Below, piece by piece: positions 6,644 to 14,661 of a DNA stretch of 17,050 nt. The position numbers and the translations under genes are program-made. The notes beneath the pieces are model-generated. The model made no database searches, was not told where the DNA came from, and saw nothing but the letters and a program-made list of their open reading frames with translations. Position 1 is the first letter of the stretch; every line of letters begins with the position of its first letter. The stretch is from an uncultured Bacteroidota bacterium (GTDB lineage: Bacteria; Bacteroidota; Bacteroidia; 2-12-FULL-35-15). The stretch covers positions 1 to 17,050 of the forward strand of contig CAIRRW010000129.1 in assembly GCA_903881065.1 (NCBI GenBank), given 5' to 3'.

Positions 6644-9517
6644 CTACCTTTTACAAACTCTTTTGAAGGAACAATATTCACAATTGTCTATTTCCGTTGT
6701 CTGTATAAAAGCAACTGCAGGATTAAATATTTCCGTGAGCAATTGCTTTACTTGAGTTTCGAATTCAGATAAAATAGCTTTATTTAATTCATCACTGCCA
6801 TTTACTTTCACCGTTTTTAATCCTGCACTTAATTCACGGAAAGTAATAATACCTGAAACAATATTGCTTGTAATTGCGGGATTCATTTTTTGGTACATTA
6901 GAGCATACATCAATAACTGAAAGCTTTTTGAGAGGTTTGAATCAGTTCTTATTTCATCCCAATGATCAAATTTTAATTCCTTATTGTCAGCTATTCCTGT
7001 TTTATAATCTACTATACGGATATATTTTCCAATAGAATCAATGCGGTCAGCGTTTCCTCTTATCTTAACAGATTGTTTTCCTATATTAATTGTAGCTTCA
7101 AGTTCCTGTTCTAAAGCTCTTATTATAGTAGGTTGGGAATTCTTTTTACTTGAAGAAATAGTTTCGATTTCCTTGTTTAAAAAATTGGTAATAAATTTTA
7201 TTGCTACTTTTAACGTAAGTAAATTTTGTCCATAACTAATTTCGTTTTTACTGTATTCCTTTTCAAATACTTCAATTGTTGAAGTATCAACAATCTTCAA
7301 CATCTCCTTAATATCTGAAGGCATGATTATTTTAGCGATAAATGGAGTATATAAATTCTGTAATACCTTATGTATCGAACTCCCCAATATATCGGCACCA
7401 ATAGTTTCTTCAACTTCATCTAATTCTTTCAGCCCTGCAATAGAATGGAAATAAAATTGTAATGAACAATTTCGATATTTGTTAAGTAGGGAAGGGGAGA
7501 AGCCATATTCTGCTTTTGCTTTCAGTTTTTCAATTGTCTCTGGTGATTTAATTATTACAATTTCATCGGTGTTTTTATCAGTTAATATCGGTATGTTTAC
7601 AAGCATTTCCTTGATTATAATATTGGGATTTACTTTTGGTAATTCATAAATCAATTGTGTTACGTATCTACTCTTTTCACCGCTTCCAAAGGCATCGCTT
7701 TCGGTATTATATAGTAGGTAGATATTTTTTGCACGTTGTATCAACCTGTAAAAGTGATAAGCAAATATTGCTTCTTTATCACTATATGTGGGCAAACCAA
7801 AATGCCTTTTCAGTTCGAATGGAATAAAGGAATTGACTGATTTACCGGATGGTAATATGTCTTCGTTGCAGGAAAGAAGCACTACATTTTCAAAATCCAA
7901 AGTACGTGTTTCCAACATTCCCATAACCTGTAAACCCATTAAAGGTTCACCATAGAAAGGCAATGAGGAACTTCTAACTATCTGATTTATTAAACTTCTT
8001 AATGTTTTGATATCGTTTATACAAGTATCATAATCAATAGATAGATCCTGAATACGTTTTATGATTTTTGTGAAGGCAAAAAGGTATTCGAGTTCAAGAC
8101 TAGCCTTATTTTCAGATTGTAATTCACGTTGTTTTATGATTGAATTTTTAAGCAAGTTAATTAAGTTAGTTATGCATTTCAAAGCATCTATGGGAGTAGT
8201 CCAATGATTTAATATTGCTGAGAGAATATCAAATTCTTTTTCATTCTTGAATTCAGCAAAGATGTTTTTTATCATTGAAAGCCCTGCAAAGACAATGTTT
8301 CTTCTCTGAATTATTTGCACCACTCTTTTTACTGAAGTACTATTGTTGTCACCTGATAAAATTATTGAAGTGTATGGATGACTCAATAGCTTAATCAAAT
8401 CAGTATGATAAAAACTATAGTTTGCTTTTCCTTTGCTTAGTTTTAAACCGTTTTCATGAAGATTGAAAACCAAATCAAAATAACCAGAAACGGGCGTGTT
8501 CTTCAGTGGATACCCCATCGTAACATTGATATCTGTTAAATCAGAGGGCAATGAATGCAGAACGGGAAACAATAAATTCTCATCTGCTAGTACTAAAGCG
8601 GTTGCTTGCAAACTTCCATTCTCTTTCTTCAAATCATTGATTAAATTACCTGCAACCTTCGCCTGTGCTACGTTTTTTGCAGAGCCAATTATTGTAATAG
8701 TTTTGTTTTCTGTAGAAAGTAAGTTTTCTTCAATAACAAAATTCTGATCTGCTATTTTCTTGAAATTTCCAGTTTCATTATACTTTCTTATAAATTTCCC
8801 TGCTTCCTGATTAGGATTATTAATATAATAAGCATCTGTATCCCATATTATTTCTGCTGTTCCCGCATTCAATAGTTTTTCTATTATTCGTTCTTCTGCT
8901 TTGTTAAGTGCATTAAAACCAGCGAATATTATCTTTTTCCATGTATGTTTTTTTATTCGTTCTTCAACGTTTCCCGTAACCAACTTATATGCTAATCCTT
9001 GATAAGCTTGATGCTTACCCAACAAACGTTTTTGAAAATCAAAATAAAATCCCTTCAATGATTTCCAGAAAGTAAGATATTTGCTTTGAAAGTCCGTTAA
9101 GTGTTCTGCATTTAGTGTCCATGTTTCCAGTTCTTTTATATCCTTTAAATTTCCGAATAATTGTGATGCATCAACAAGATAACGGTCAATCTCATTAAAA
9201 TCATTCAATAATATCTGCCCCCATTTGCTGAATTCATCAAAACTTTCTATTTCATTTGGATTAACAGCTTTTACAGTTTCATATAACTCAAATAGTAAAG
9301 TTGTTGAATCTGCAATTTCTACTTCTGCAAGCAATGCAACAAAATCTTCGGTGGCTAATACTTCCGGAGCCCAGAATGTTTTATTTAGTTTATTTACAAG
9401 ATGTGTTTTTAAAAATAGCCCTGCACGCCTGTTTGGAAGAACAATACATAAATCATTTATGTCGTCCTCATGCTTTTCAAGAAGATGTATTACAAGTTGT
9501 TCGAGGAATGATTGCAT
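6644..9517 (-). CDS. AddB-like PD-(D/E)XK nuclease, RecB-family exonuclease domain
   Basis: This 957-residue protein begins LCIVLPNRRAGLFLKTHL, the AddB-type N-terminal segment where an inactivated helicase motif lies. The C-terminal third is a RecB-family nuclease: GFSPSLLNKYRNC (C684), SSIHKVLQ with H716, GNADRID with D824, VDYKTG with D837 and K839, and the QLLMYALMY motif. Cys684 with Cys946, Cys949 and Cys955 of NCEYCSFKRVCKR form the four-cysteine pattern that binds the AddB iron-sulfur cluster. This is the nuclease/scaffold subunit of a two-component end-resection complex for double-strand break repair. The helicase partner AddA is not adjacent, contrary to the usual arrangement, and must be elsewhere if the complex is standard. 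The central region (SSSLPFYGEPLMGLQVMGML, LLSCNEDILPSGK) matches helicase-like motifs of AddB. Confidence 0.87.
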   Translation of the reverse strand: MQSFLEQLVIHLLEKHEDDINDLCIVLPNRRAGLFLKTHLVNKLNKTFWAPEVLATEDFVALLAEVEIADSTTLLFELYETVKAVNPNEIESFDEFSKWGQILLNDFNEIDRYLVDASQLFGNLKDIKELETWTLNAEHLTDFQSKYLTFWKSLKGFYFDFQKRLLGKHQAYQGLAYKLVTGNVEERIKKHTWKKIIFAGFNALNKAEERIIEKLLNAGTAEIIWDTDAYYINNPNQEAGKFIRKYNETGNFKKIADQNFVIEENLLSTENKTITIIGSAKNVAQAKVAGNLINDLKKENGSLQATALVLADENLLFPVLHSLPSDLTDINVTMGYPLKNTPVSGYFDLVFNLHENGLKLSKGKANYSFYHTDLIKLLSHPYTSIILSGDNNSTSVKRVVQIIQRRNIVFAGLSMIKNIFAEFKNEKEFDILSAILNHWTTPIDALKCITNLINLLKNSIIKQRELQSENKASLELEYLFAFTKIIKRIQDLSIDYDTCINDIKTLRSLINQIVRSSSLPFYGEPLMGLQVMGMLETRTLDFENVVLLSCNEDILPSGKSVNSFIPFELKRHFGLPTYSDKEAIFAYHFYRLIQRAKNIYLLYNTESDAFGSGEKSRYVTQLIYELPKVNPNIIIKEMLVNIPILTDKNTDEIVIIKSPETIEKLKAKAEYGFSPSLLNKYRNCSLQFYFHSIAGLKELDEVEETIGADILGSSIHKVLQNLYTPFIAKIIMPSDIKEMLKIVDTSTIEVFEKEYSKNEISYGQNLLTLKVAIKFITNFLNKEIETISSSKKNSQPTIIRALEQELEATINIGKQSVKIRGNADRIDSIGKYIRIVDYKTGIADNKELKFDHWDEIRTDSNLSKSFQLLMYALMYQKMNPAITSNIVSGIITFRELSAGLKTVKVNGSDELNKAILSEFETQVKQLLTEIFNPAVAFIQTTEIDNCEYCSFKRVCKR

Positions 9518-9521
9518 TGCA

Positions 9522-9529
9522 CGAAAGTA
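9522..9529 (-). promoter_or_regulatory. -7 element of the AddB-like gene
   Basis: Plus-strand CGAAAGTA reads TACTTTCG on the minus strand, only four bases before the ATG at 9517. A start site at the usual distance would fall on or next to the initiation codon. No -33 match is evident. Confidence 0.45.
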
Positions 9530-9570
9530 GAAATTATAAATTATAAAGTGAGAATGTAAATAGTTTAATT

Positions 9571-9578
9571 TACTTTTG
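9571..9578 (+). promoter_or_regulatory. -7 element of the small gene at 9583
   Basis: TACTTTTG is an exact TAnnTTTG box four bases before the ATG. It is the mirror image of the arrangement for the divergent nuclease gene and again implies a very short or absent 5' leader. Confidence 0.5.
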
Positions 9579-9582
9579 CGGT

Positions 9583-9843
9583 ATGAATGACGAAGTAACT
9601 TATCCGCAATATCGAAAATATCTAAATGAGAAGGTGTTTTTTCAAATCATTTCGAACAATGAGTGGGAAGAAATACAGATTGTTGGCAGCAACTATCTAC
9701 AGCACCGATTTACTGTAAAAATAATGCCTGACAGAAATTTGCTATATGATATGACCTTTAACTATGAGCGAAACTGGGTTAAAATAGATGCCCATGAATA
9801 TGAGAAGATAAAGTCAAATGTTAAATTAACGGAAACTAAATAA
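9583..9843 (+). CDS. Small conserved-looking protein of unknown function (86 aa)
   Basis: I do not recognise a family. The 86-residue product has no signal peptide or membrane segment. It is rich in aromatic and charged residues (YPQYRKYLNEKVFFQI, MTFNYERNWVKIDAHEYEKI). Alternating hydrophobic stretches (KVFFQII, EIQIVGSN, RFTVKIM, LYDMTFNY, NWVKIDA) suggest a small all-beta fold closed by a C-terminal helix. The gene has a good -7 box and starts with ATG. It is transcribed away from the AddB-like gene and followed immediately by a strong bidirectional terminator. These signals support a real gene rather than a chance frame. Its divergent pairing with the nuclease gene may mean shared regulation, but no functional link can be shown. 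Confidence 0.65.
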   Translation: MNDEVTYPQYRKYLNEKVFFQIISNNEWEEIQIVGSNYLQHRFTVKIMPDRNLLYDMTFNYERNWVKIDAHEYEKIKSNVKLTETK

Positions 9844-9887
9844 AAATAAAAATGCGCTACTAATTATTGTAGCGCATTTTTATTTTT
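9842..9887. terminator. Bidirectional terminator between the small gene and the M13 peptidase
   Basis: The core stem is ATGCGCTAC (9852-9860) and GTAGCGCAT (9869-9877) around an 8-nt AT loop. It is extended by perfectly pairing A-rich and T-rich flanks to a 19-bp stem. T-runs occur on both strands, so it can end the plus-strand small gene and the minus-strand peptidase gene (stop at 9913). Confidence 0.92.
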
Positions 9888-9912
9888 ATTTAAGAATTAT
9901 ACAGAACAACTC

Positions 9913-11955
9913 TTACCAAATTTCTGCTCTTTCGCTCTTAGGGCGATACATTTTATCACCTTCTTTCACACCAAAAGCATCATAGAACTCCTGCATATTA
10001 CTTGGAGGGCCGTTAGCGCGGAAGTTACCCGGTGAATGAGGATTTGTAAGTACTTGATTCCTCAATGCTTTATCACGCATATTTATTCTCCAGGCTTGAG
10101 CCCAGGATAAAAAGAAACGTTGCTCGGCAGTGAAACCATCAATTTTAGCAGGTACAGGTTTTCCTTCCAATGATTTTTTGAAAGCATAATAAGATATTGT
10201 CAAACCTCCCAAGTCAGCAATATTTTCGCCAAGTGTAAGCTCACCATTTACATGTGTGCTATCTATTGCTACGTAATTGTTGAATTGTTTTACAAGCATA
10301 TCTGTTTTCTTTTTGAAGTTAGCCTTATCATCATCGGTCCACCAGTTTTTTAAGTTACCATCAGCATCAAATTGCGAGCCTTCATCATCAAAACCGTGAG
10401 TTAATTCGTGACCTATAACTGCACCCATGCTGCCATAATTTACAGCATCATCAGCTTCTGGATTAAAGAATACAGGTTGCATAATTCCGGCAGGGAATAC
10501 GATTTCATTCAAAGATGGATTGTAATAGGCATTGATTGTAGGCGGTGTCATTCCCCATTCGGTACGATCAACTGGCTTGCCTAATTTATTTACCATAAAT
10601 GCAAATTCGTATTTGTTTGAACGAATATAATTCTGAACATACGACTCACGAGAAATATTCAAAGGTGAATAATCTCTCCATTTGTCAGGATAACCAAGTT
10701 TTTTCATCACTTTATCCAACTTTGTCATAGCTTGTTTCTTTGTTTCCGGACTCATCCAGTCGCGGCTATTGATACGAACACGGTATGCAGCAATTAGGTT
10801 TTCAACCATTTGCGCTACACGTTTTTTGCTTGCTTCAGTGAAATATTTATCCACAAATACCTTACCCAAAGCTTCACCTAATGAACCATCGGTAGCTTCA
10901 AGAGAACGTTTCCAACGTGGTTTCAATGCAGGAACACCATTTAAGATGGTACCATAAAATTTGAAGTGCTCATTAACAAAGTTATCACTTAATCTGCCAG
11001 CCATTTCATTGATAAGGTGCCAACGTAAATAGGTTTTCCAATCAACTATTAAAACTGATTTCAAGGAAGAGTTCATCGCTGTATAAAAATCAGGTTGACC
11101 AACAATTACGTTTGTTATGCCTTTTACACCAACAGCATCAAAGTATGCTTTCCAATTAAAGTTAGGAGTTAATTCATCCAGTTCTTTAATTGTTTTTTTA
11201 TGATATGTTTTTTCTGGGTCACGTAATTCCACTTTTGTCATTGACGCTTTTGCCAATGAAGTTTCAATATCAAAACATGTTTTAGCATTTTTATCAGCTG
11301 TTTCAGAATTATCTCCTAATAATTTAAACATATTTGAAATATGCTCAACATAAGATTTCTGAACACCTAATGTGCGCTCATCTGTTTTTGTATAATAATC
11401 TCTGTCAGGTAAGCCTAATCCACCTTGATAAAATTGAGTAATATATTCTGTGCTTATTTTAGGATCTTGACCAATATATCCGGCGAATAAAGGACCAACT
11501 CCAATAGTATGCAGATGTCCAATTGCTTTTGCCAAATCATCTGTGTTTGCTATTTTATCAATGGCAACGAACTCTTCTTTCAAAGGTGTTACGCCCATTT
11601 TATTTAGCTGAACGGAGTCCATTGCCGCAGCATAGAAATCACCAATTTTTTGTTCGTTACTACCAGGTTTTGCAGCTTTGTTTGCAGCAGCAGCTTCCAA
11701 AATGGATTTCAACTTTATTTTATTGGTTTTATCCAGTTCATTGAAACTTCCCCAGGCACGTTCCGATTCTGGTATAGGATTATTTTTAATCCAATTGCCA
11801 TTCACAAAATGGTAAAAGTCTTCGGTAGGTTTTACCGATCTGTCGATGTTGGCAACATCAATGCCCGTATTTTTGCCTGTATTACCATCGCCAATAAACG
11901 ATGCAAGCGTTACTGCACCTGCAATAACTGTTAATCCAATAATTTGTTTTTTCAT
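9913..11955 (-). CDS. Exported M13-family zinc metallopeptidase (PepO/neprilysin-like)
   Basis: This 680-residue protein is of typical M13 length. It begins with a signal peptide (MKKQIIGLTVIAGAVTLASF). The mature N-terminus (DRSVKPTEDFYHFVNGNWIK) is the conserved peptidase M13 N-domain opening. The catalytic domain has VIGHELTHGFDDEG with zinc ligands H516 and H520 and catalytic E517. GENIADLGG follows, with third ligand E577 and D581, 60 residues after E517 as in neprilysin. NAYYNPSLNEIVFPAGIMQP is the substrate-backbone-binding segment, and the C-terminus RAEIW keeps the family's terminal tryptophan. No lipobox cysteine is present, so it should be soluble periplasmic or secreted. M13 enzymes cut oligopeptides on the amino side of hydrophobic residues. 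All key residues are intact. It appears to be a single-gene unit, divergent from apbE across a 21-bp repeat array. Confidence 0.95.
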   Translation of the reverse strand: MKKQIIGLTVIAGAVTLASFIGDGNTGKNTGIDVANIDRSVKPTEDFYHFVNGNWIKNNPIPESERAWGSFNELDKTNKIKLKSILEAAAANKAAKPGSNEQKIGDFYAAAMDSVQLNKMGVTPLKEEFVAIDKIANTDDLAKAIGHLHTIGVGPLFAGYIGQDPKISTEYITQFYQGGLGLPDRDYYTKTDERTLGVQKSYVEHISNMFKLLGDNSETADKNAKTCFDIETSLAKASMTKVELRDPEKTYHKKTIKELDELTPNFNWKAYFDAVGVKGITNVIVGQPDFYTAMNSSLKSVLIVDWKTYLRWHLINEMAGRLSDNFVNEHFKFYGTILNGVPALKPRWKRSLEATDGSLGEALGKVFVDKYFTEASKKRVAQMVENLIAAYRVRINSRDWMSPETKKQAMTKLDKVMKKLGYPDKWRDYSPLNISRESYVQNYIRSNKYEFAFMVNKLGKPVDRTEWGMTPPTINAYYNPSLNEIVFPAGIMQPVFFNPEADDAVNYGSMGAVIGHELTHGFDDEGSQFDADGNLKNWWTDDDKANFKKKTDMLVKQFNNYVAIDSTHVNGELTLGENIADLGGLTISYYAFKKSLEGKPVPAKIDGFTAEQRFFLSWAQAWRINMRDKALRNQVLTNPHSPGNFRANGPPSNMQEFYDAFGVKEGDKMYRPKSERAEIW

Positions 11956-11974
11956 ATTATTTTTAATTAAGTTG

Positions 11975-11982
11975 CGAATATA
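11975..11982 (-). promoter_or_regulatory. -7 element of the M13 peptidase gene
   Basis: Plus-strand CGAATATA reads TATATTCG on the minus strand, the same box found before the DUF2271-like gene. It lies 19 bp before the start codon. Only a partial -33 element (TTTA) is seen 18 bp upstream. Confidence 0.45.
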
Positions 11983-12102
11983 ATCTAAATTAGAATACCA
12001 TAAATGTATTTTGATGAAATGATTAAGCTACTTGAATAGAGAGGTTATTTATTATTTTTTGTTGATTTGGTTTTAAAATTTACGAATTCTATTATATAAA
12101 CA

Positions 12103-12375
12103 GTGGCTTGGAATAAGTATTCGAGTTCTCATAATACGTATTTAGGCACACACAATACGTAACCAGTCACACACAATACGTATTTAGTCACTCACAATAT
12201 GTATTCAGGCACTCATAACGTGTATCTAGTCACTCAGAATACTTATTTAGTCACTCAGAATACGTATCCAGTAACTCACAATACGTATTTAGTCACTTAG
12301 GATATTTATTTAGGCAATTATAATACACATTCTGACATACGAAATACATAACAAAGTACTCGGAATACCTATCTT
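12103..12375. repeat. 21-bp tandem repeat array, 13 units (array 2)
   Basis: Thirteen units fill 273 bp with almost perfect 21-bp spacing. Unit starts are at about 12103, 12125, then exactly every 21 bp from 12145 to 12355. Inner units (12166-12291) are close copies of one another and outer units decay toward both ends. Each consensus unit contains a self-complementary core AATACGTATT flanked by GTCACTCAC and TA. There are no unique spacers, so it is not CRISPR. Read in one frame the inner units encode a heptapeptide such as VTHNTYL, but stops occur in units 3 and 10 and no start is present. The array lies between the divergent M13 and apbE genes. Outside the array, 11983-12102 and 12376-12470 show only AT-rich sequence. 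Confidence 0.92.
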
Positions 12376-12477
12376 AAAAAGGGTCATTTAATATATTAGG
12401 TTATACAATTATAAATTTTCTATCAAATTGTATATCTCTTATCTACATTCTATAATATAAGGAACTATGGAAATTAA

Positions 12478-12485
12478 TATCTTTG
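12478..12485 (+). promoter_or_regulatory. -7 element of the apbE gene
   Basis: TATCTTTG matches TAnnTTTG and lies 42 bp before the chosen ATG. It overlaps an upstream in-frame TTG (12483), which argues against that TTG as start codon. Confidence 0.55.
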
Positions 12486-12527
12486 CAGGCAAATAACTTA
12501 GTAGCACCAAATAAAAAATATTTTGCA

Positions 12528-13535
12528 ATGAAAAGGACGCTTTTGATTTTCGGTTTTATGATATGTTCAAGCCGGTTTTTATTCTCGCAGGAGGAGCCAA
12601 TAAAATTTGAAGGGTATGCACAAGGTACCACTTATCATATTACTTATTTTGATAAAAAAAATAGAGATTTTCAACCTGAAGTAGAAAAAATACTTGCTGA
12701 TTTTGATAAGTCAGTATCCACTTATTTGCCTACTTCCATTATATCAAGGATTAATAGAAATGAGAAGAATGTGGTAGTTGATAAATATTTTATCACATGT
12801 TTTAATAAAGCCAAAGAAGTATGGAAAAATACAGATGGCGCATTCGACCCAACTGTTTATCCTATAGTTAATTTATGGGGATGGGGGCCAAGTAAAAAAC
12901 AAAAGGTGGATAAGAAGCTTGTAGATAGTATACTGCAATTTGTCGGTTTTGAAAAAATAGAACTTGTAGGTAATAAAGTAGTTAAAAAAGATCCAAGGGT
13001 AGGGTTGGATTTTAATGCATTTGCTCAAGGATATTCGGTGGATGTTGTTTCAGAGTTTTTAAATTCCAAAGGAATTACTCAATATATAGTGGAAATAGGA
13101 GGGGAGGTGTATGCAAATGGAAAGCAGCACAATGGAGATTACTGGACAGCTGGAATTGAGAAACCTATTGATAATAAGGAGTCTACAAATCCGTTGAAAG
13201 CAATAGTTAAGTTGGAAAATATGGCGGTGTCAACTTCGGGTAATTACAGGAGGTTTATTATTATTGATGGGGTTAAGTACGCACATCATATTGACCCTAA
13301 AACAGGATATCCAACGAATAATAACTTATTGAGTGCTTCGGTGTTTGCAAAAGATTGTATAACCACGGATGCGAATGCGACAGGATTATTGGTGATGGGA
13401 CTTGAAAAGACAAAGAAATTTTTGGAAACCCATAAAGAACTTCAGGCTTATTTGATTTATTCTGATGAAAAAGGTAATTTAATGGTATATCAAACACCTG
13501 GGTTGGAGATAATATTGGCGGACGCAGAGGAATAA
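12528..13535 (+). CDS. apbE: FAD:protein FMN transferase (ApbE family), exported
   Basis: ApbE attaches FMN covalently to a Thr/Ser of extracytoplasmic proteins, using FAD and Mg2+. From the ATG at 12528 the product has 335 residues. It starts with a signal peptide (MKRTLLIFGFMICSS, probable cleavage near FLFSQ). A frame extension to 12483 would place the promoter inside the gene and bury the signal peptide, so it is rejected. Family motifs are in order: GTTYHITY (33-40), VSTYLPTSIISRIN (63-76), NTDGAFDPTVYPIVNLWGWG (101-120), LDFNAFAQGYSVD (160-172), VEIGGEVYANG (188-198), AVSTSGNYRR (233-242), HIDPKTGYP (254-262) and TTDANAT. D281 and T285 match the metal-binding Asp/Thr pair of characterised ApbE proteins. 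All key residues look intact. No NQR or RNF genes are nearby; the likely substrate is the convergently transcribed DUF2271-like protein. Confidence 0.95.
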   Translation: MKRTLLIFGFMICSSRFLFSQEEPIKFEGYAQGTTYHITYFDKKNRDFQPEVEKILADFDKSVSTYLPTSIISRINRNEKNVVVDKYFITCFNKAKEVWKNTDGAFDPTVYPIVNLWGWGPSKKQKVDKKLVDSILQFVGFEKIELVGNKVVKKDPRVGLDFNAFAQGYSVDVVSEFLNSKGITQYIVEIGGEVYANGKQHNGDYWTAGIEKPIDNKESTNPLKAIVKLENMAVSTSGNYRRFIIIDGVKYAHHIDPKTGYPTNNNLLSASVFAKDCITTDANATGLLVMGLEKTKKFLETHKELQAYLIYSDEKGNLMVYQTPGLEIILADAEE

Positions 13536-13543
13536 GCAAAAAG

Positions 13544-13690
13544 AAGAGCTTTTTGGTCTTTGTTAAGAATTTGCAGGTCATTGTTAAGCCTATTAATGTG
13601 CGTAAAGAGAATTTGCAGGTCTTTTAAAAGAATGTGCACTTAATTGGATAGAATTTATTTCTCGGCACAAGGATTGCGTTTGATTAAGAG
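13544..13690. repeat. Short diverged 21-bp tandem array, 6-7 units (array 3)
   Basis: A core related to AAGAATTTGCA recurs at 13565, 13586, 13607, 13628, 13649 and 13670, exactly every 21 bp. A weaker match at 13544 begins almost at the apbE stop codon. The best-kept copies contain GAATTTGCAGGTC (13567-13579 and 13609-13621). It lies in the 288-bp gap between apbE and the convergent DUF2271-like gene and encodes nothing evident. Confidence 0.75.
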
Positions 13691-13770
13691 GATTTGTTTA
13701 GCTGAGTTGAAAATATTGTATTTATTTCAATAAGTGAAGTCGTAGAAATTAAATGTTGAGTTTCCCTCAA

Positions 13771-13806
13771 ACAAAAAAGGCATCCTGAATAGGATGCCTT
13801 TTTTGT
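13771..13806. terminator. Bidirectional terminator between apbE and the DUF2271-like gene
   Basis: The 16-bp perfect stem pairs ACAAAAAAGGCATCCT (13771-13786) with its complement at 13791-13806 around a GAAT loop. A-run and T-run flanks give U-tracts in both directions. It lies 18 bp after the stop codon of the minus-strand gene and 236 bp after apbE. Confidence 0.93.
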
Positions 13807-13823
13807 TAAATAATGGGTTGAAA

Positions 13824-14621
13824 TTATTTACTTAAAATAATCTTTTTGTTAGTAGTTCCTTTATCATTAGTTACAGCGATGAAGTAAATACCATTACCAA
13901 AAGAAGAAAGATCTAAAGTTGTTTTTGTTTCATCTACATTAACTTTTTCTTGATATACTAAAGCACCTAATGTGTTAAGTACTTTTATAGTATTAACATT
14001 GTGAAGATCAACATTGAAAATACCTGTGCTTGGATTAGGATATACATTGATTTCCGGATTTTCGGAAATTTCATTAATACCAACACCTGAAGCAGGCACC
14101 CACATTAAAGTCATTGCAGAAAAGTTAGCATCTGTAGTTGGAGTAAGATTTACTGCTGTAGTACCTTTTGTAAAGTTATAATATGTAGTAACAGTGTTTG
14201 CCCCTCCGTGATTCCACGTTTCCTGAATTGCTACACGGTAAGCTCCATCAGTAACAACAGTTCCTGATGCGTTAGTGCCATCCCAAGTAATAGTATAGGA
14301 TCCAAAACTTGATAATGTAGCTCCTGTAGTTGCACTTACTGTATTACATGCTGTAGAGGTAGCATTAGTCGAAGAAGAGCAACTTGCATTACCAGCCCAA
14401 GTAGGTAAATGGTCGCTGGTACCACTGCCAACACGACGAAGTTTTGTTTTTACAAACGTTCCTGTACTAGTTTGTATCCATACTGCTAAAACGTGTCTAG
14501 AGCCAGAATAGCAAGGTGAGTGAGCAACCTGGGTGAAGTTAAAAGTTAATGTACCTGCAGTTTGTGCAAACAAACCAATGGTTAAACCTAAAGCAAAAAA
14601 GGATGTAATGATTTTTTTCAT
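13824..14621 (-). CDS. T9SS-exported DUF2271-like protein with predicted flavinylation site
   Basis: The protein has 265 residues. A signal peptide (MKKIITSFFALGLTIGLFAQ, cleavage near residue 20) precedes a beta-rich domain (about 22-155). This domain resembles the DUF2271 family: HVLAVWIQTSTGTFVKTK (43-60), LPTWAG, GSYTITWDGTNASGTVVTDG (107-126) and YRVAIQETWNHGG (128-140). At residues 96-105 lies SATTGATLSS. TGAT with T102 matches the S/T-G-A-T core that ApbE modifies with FMN in NqrB/C, RnfG and DUF2271 proteins. The usual aspartate six residues before the acceptor is replaced by S96. The C-terminus (about 186-265) is a type A T9SS sorting domain: INVYPNPSTG, IKVLNTLGALVY and GIYFIAV ending KKIILSK. 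Cysteines 37, 81 and 92 could form a disulfide. It should be exported across the outer membrane. The family assignment is by motif memory and T102 flavinylation is a prediction. Confidence 0.8.
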   Translation of the reverse strand: MKKIITSFFALGLTIGLFAQTAGTLTFNFTQVAHSPCYSGSRHVLAVWIQTSTGTFVKTKLRRVGSGTSDHLPTWAGNASCSSSTNATSTACNTVSATTGATLSSFGSYTITWDGTNASGTVVTDGAYRVAIQETWNHGGANTVTTYYNFTKGTTAVNLTPTTDANFSAMTLMWVPASGVGINEISENPEINVYPNPSTGIFNVDLHNVNTIKVLNTLGALVYQEKVNVDETKTTLDLSSFGNGIYFIAVTNDKGTTNKKIILSK

Positions 14622-14661
14622 GATTTTATTATTGTTTTTATTATTGTTACAATTTCGGGTG

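Noticed and set aside
12166..12291. A coding repeat giving heptapeptides such as VTHNTYL
   Set aside because: The frame has stops in units 3 and 10, no start codon and no flanking domain. A 21-bp period is in frame by arithmetic only.
12103..12375. A CRISPR array, because of regular short repeats
   Set aside because: Units are directly abutting 21-mers with no variable spacers, and no cas genes are present.
12483..12527. An upstream TTG start for apbE, adding 15 residues
   Set aside because: It overlaps the -7 promoter box and would hide the signal peptide that begins at the ATG at 12528.
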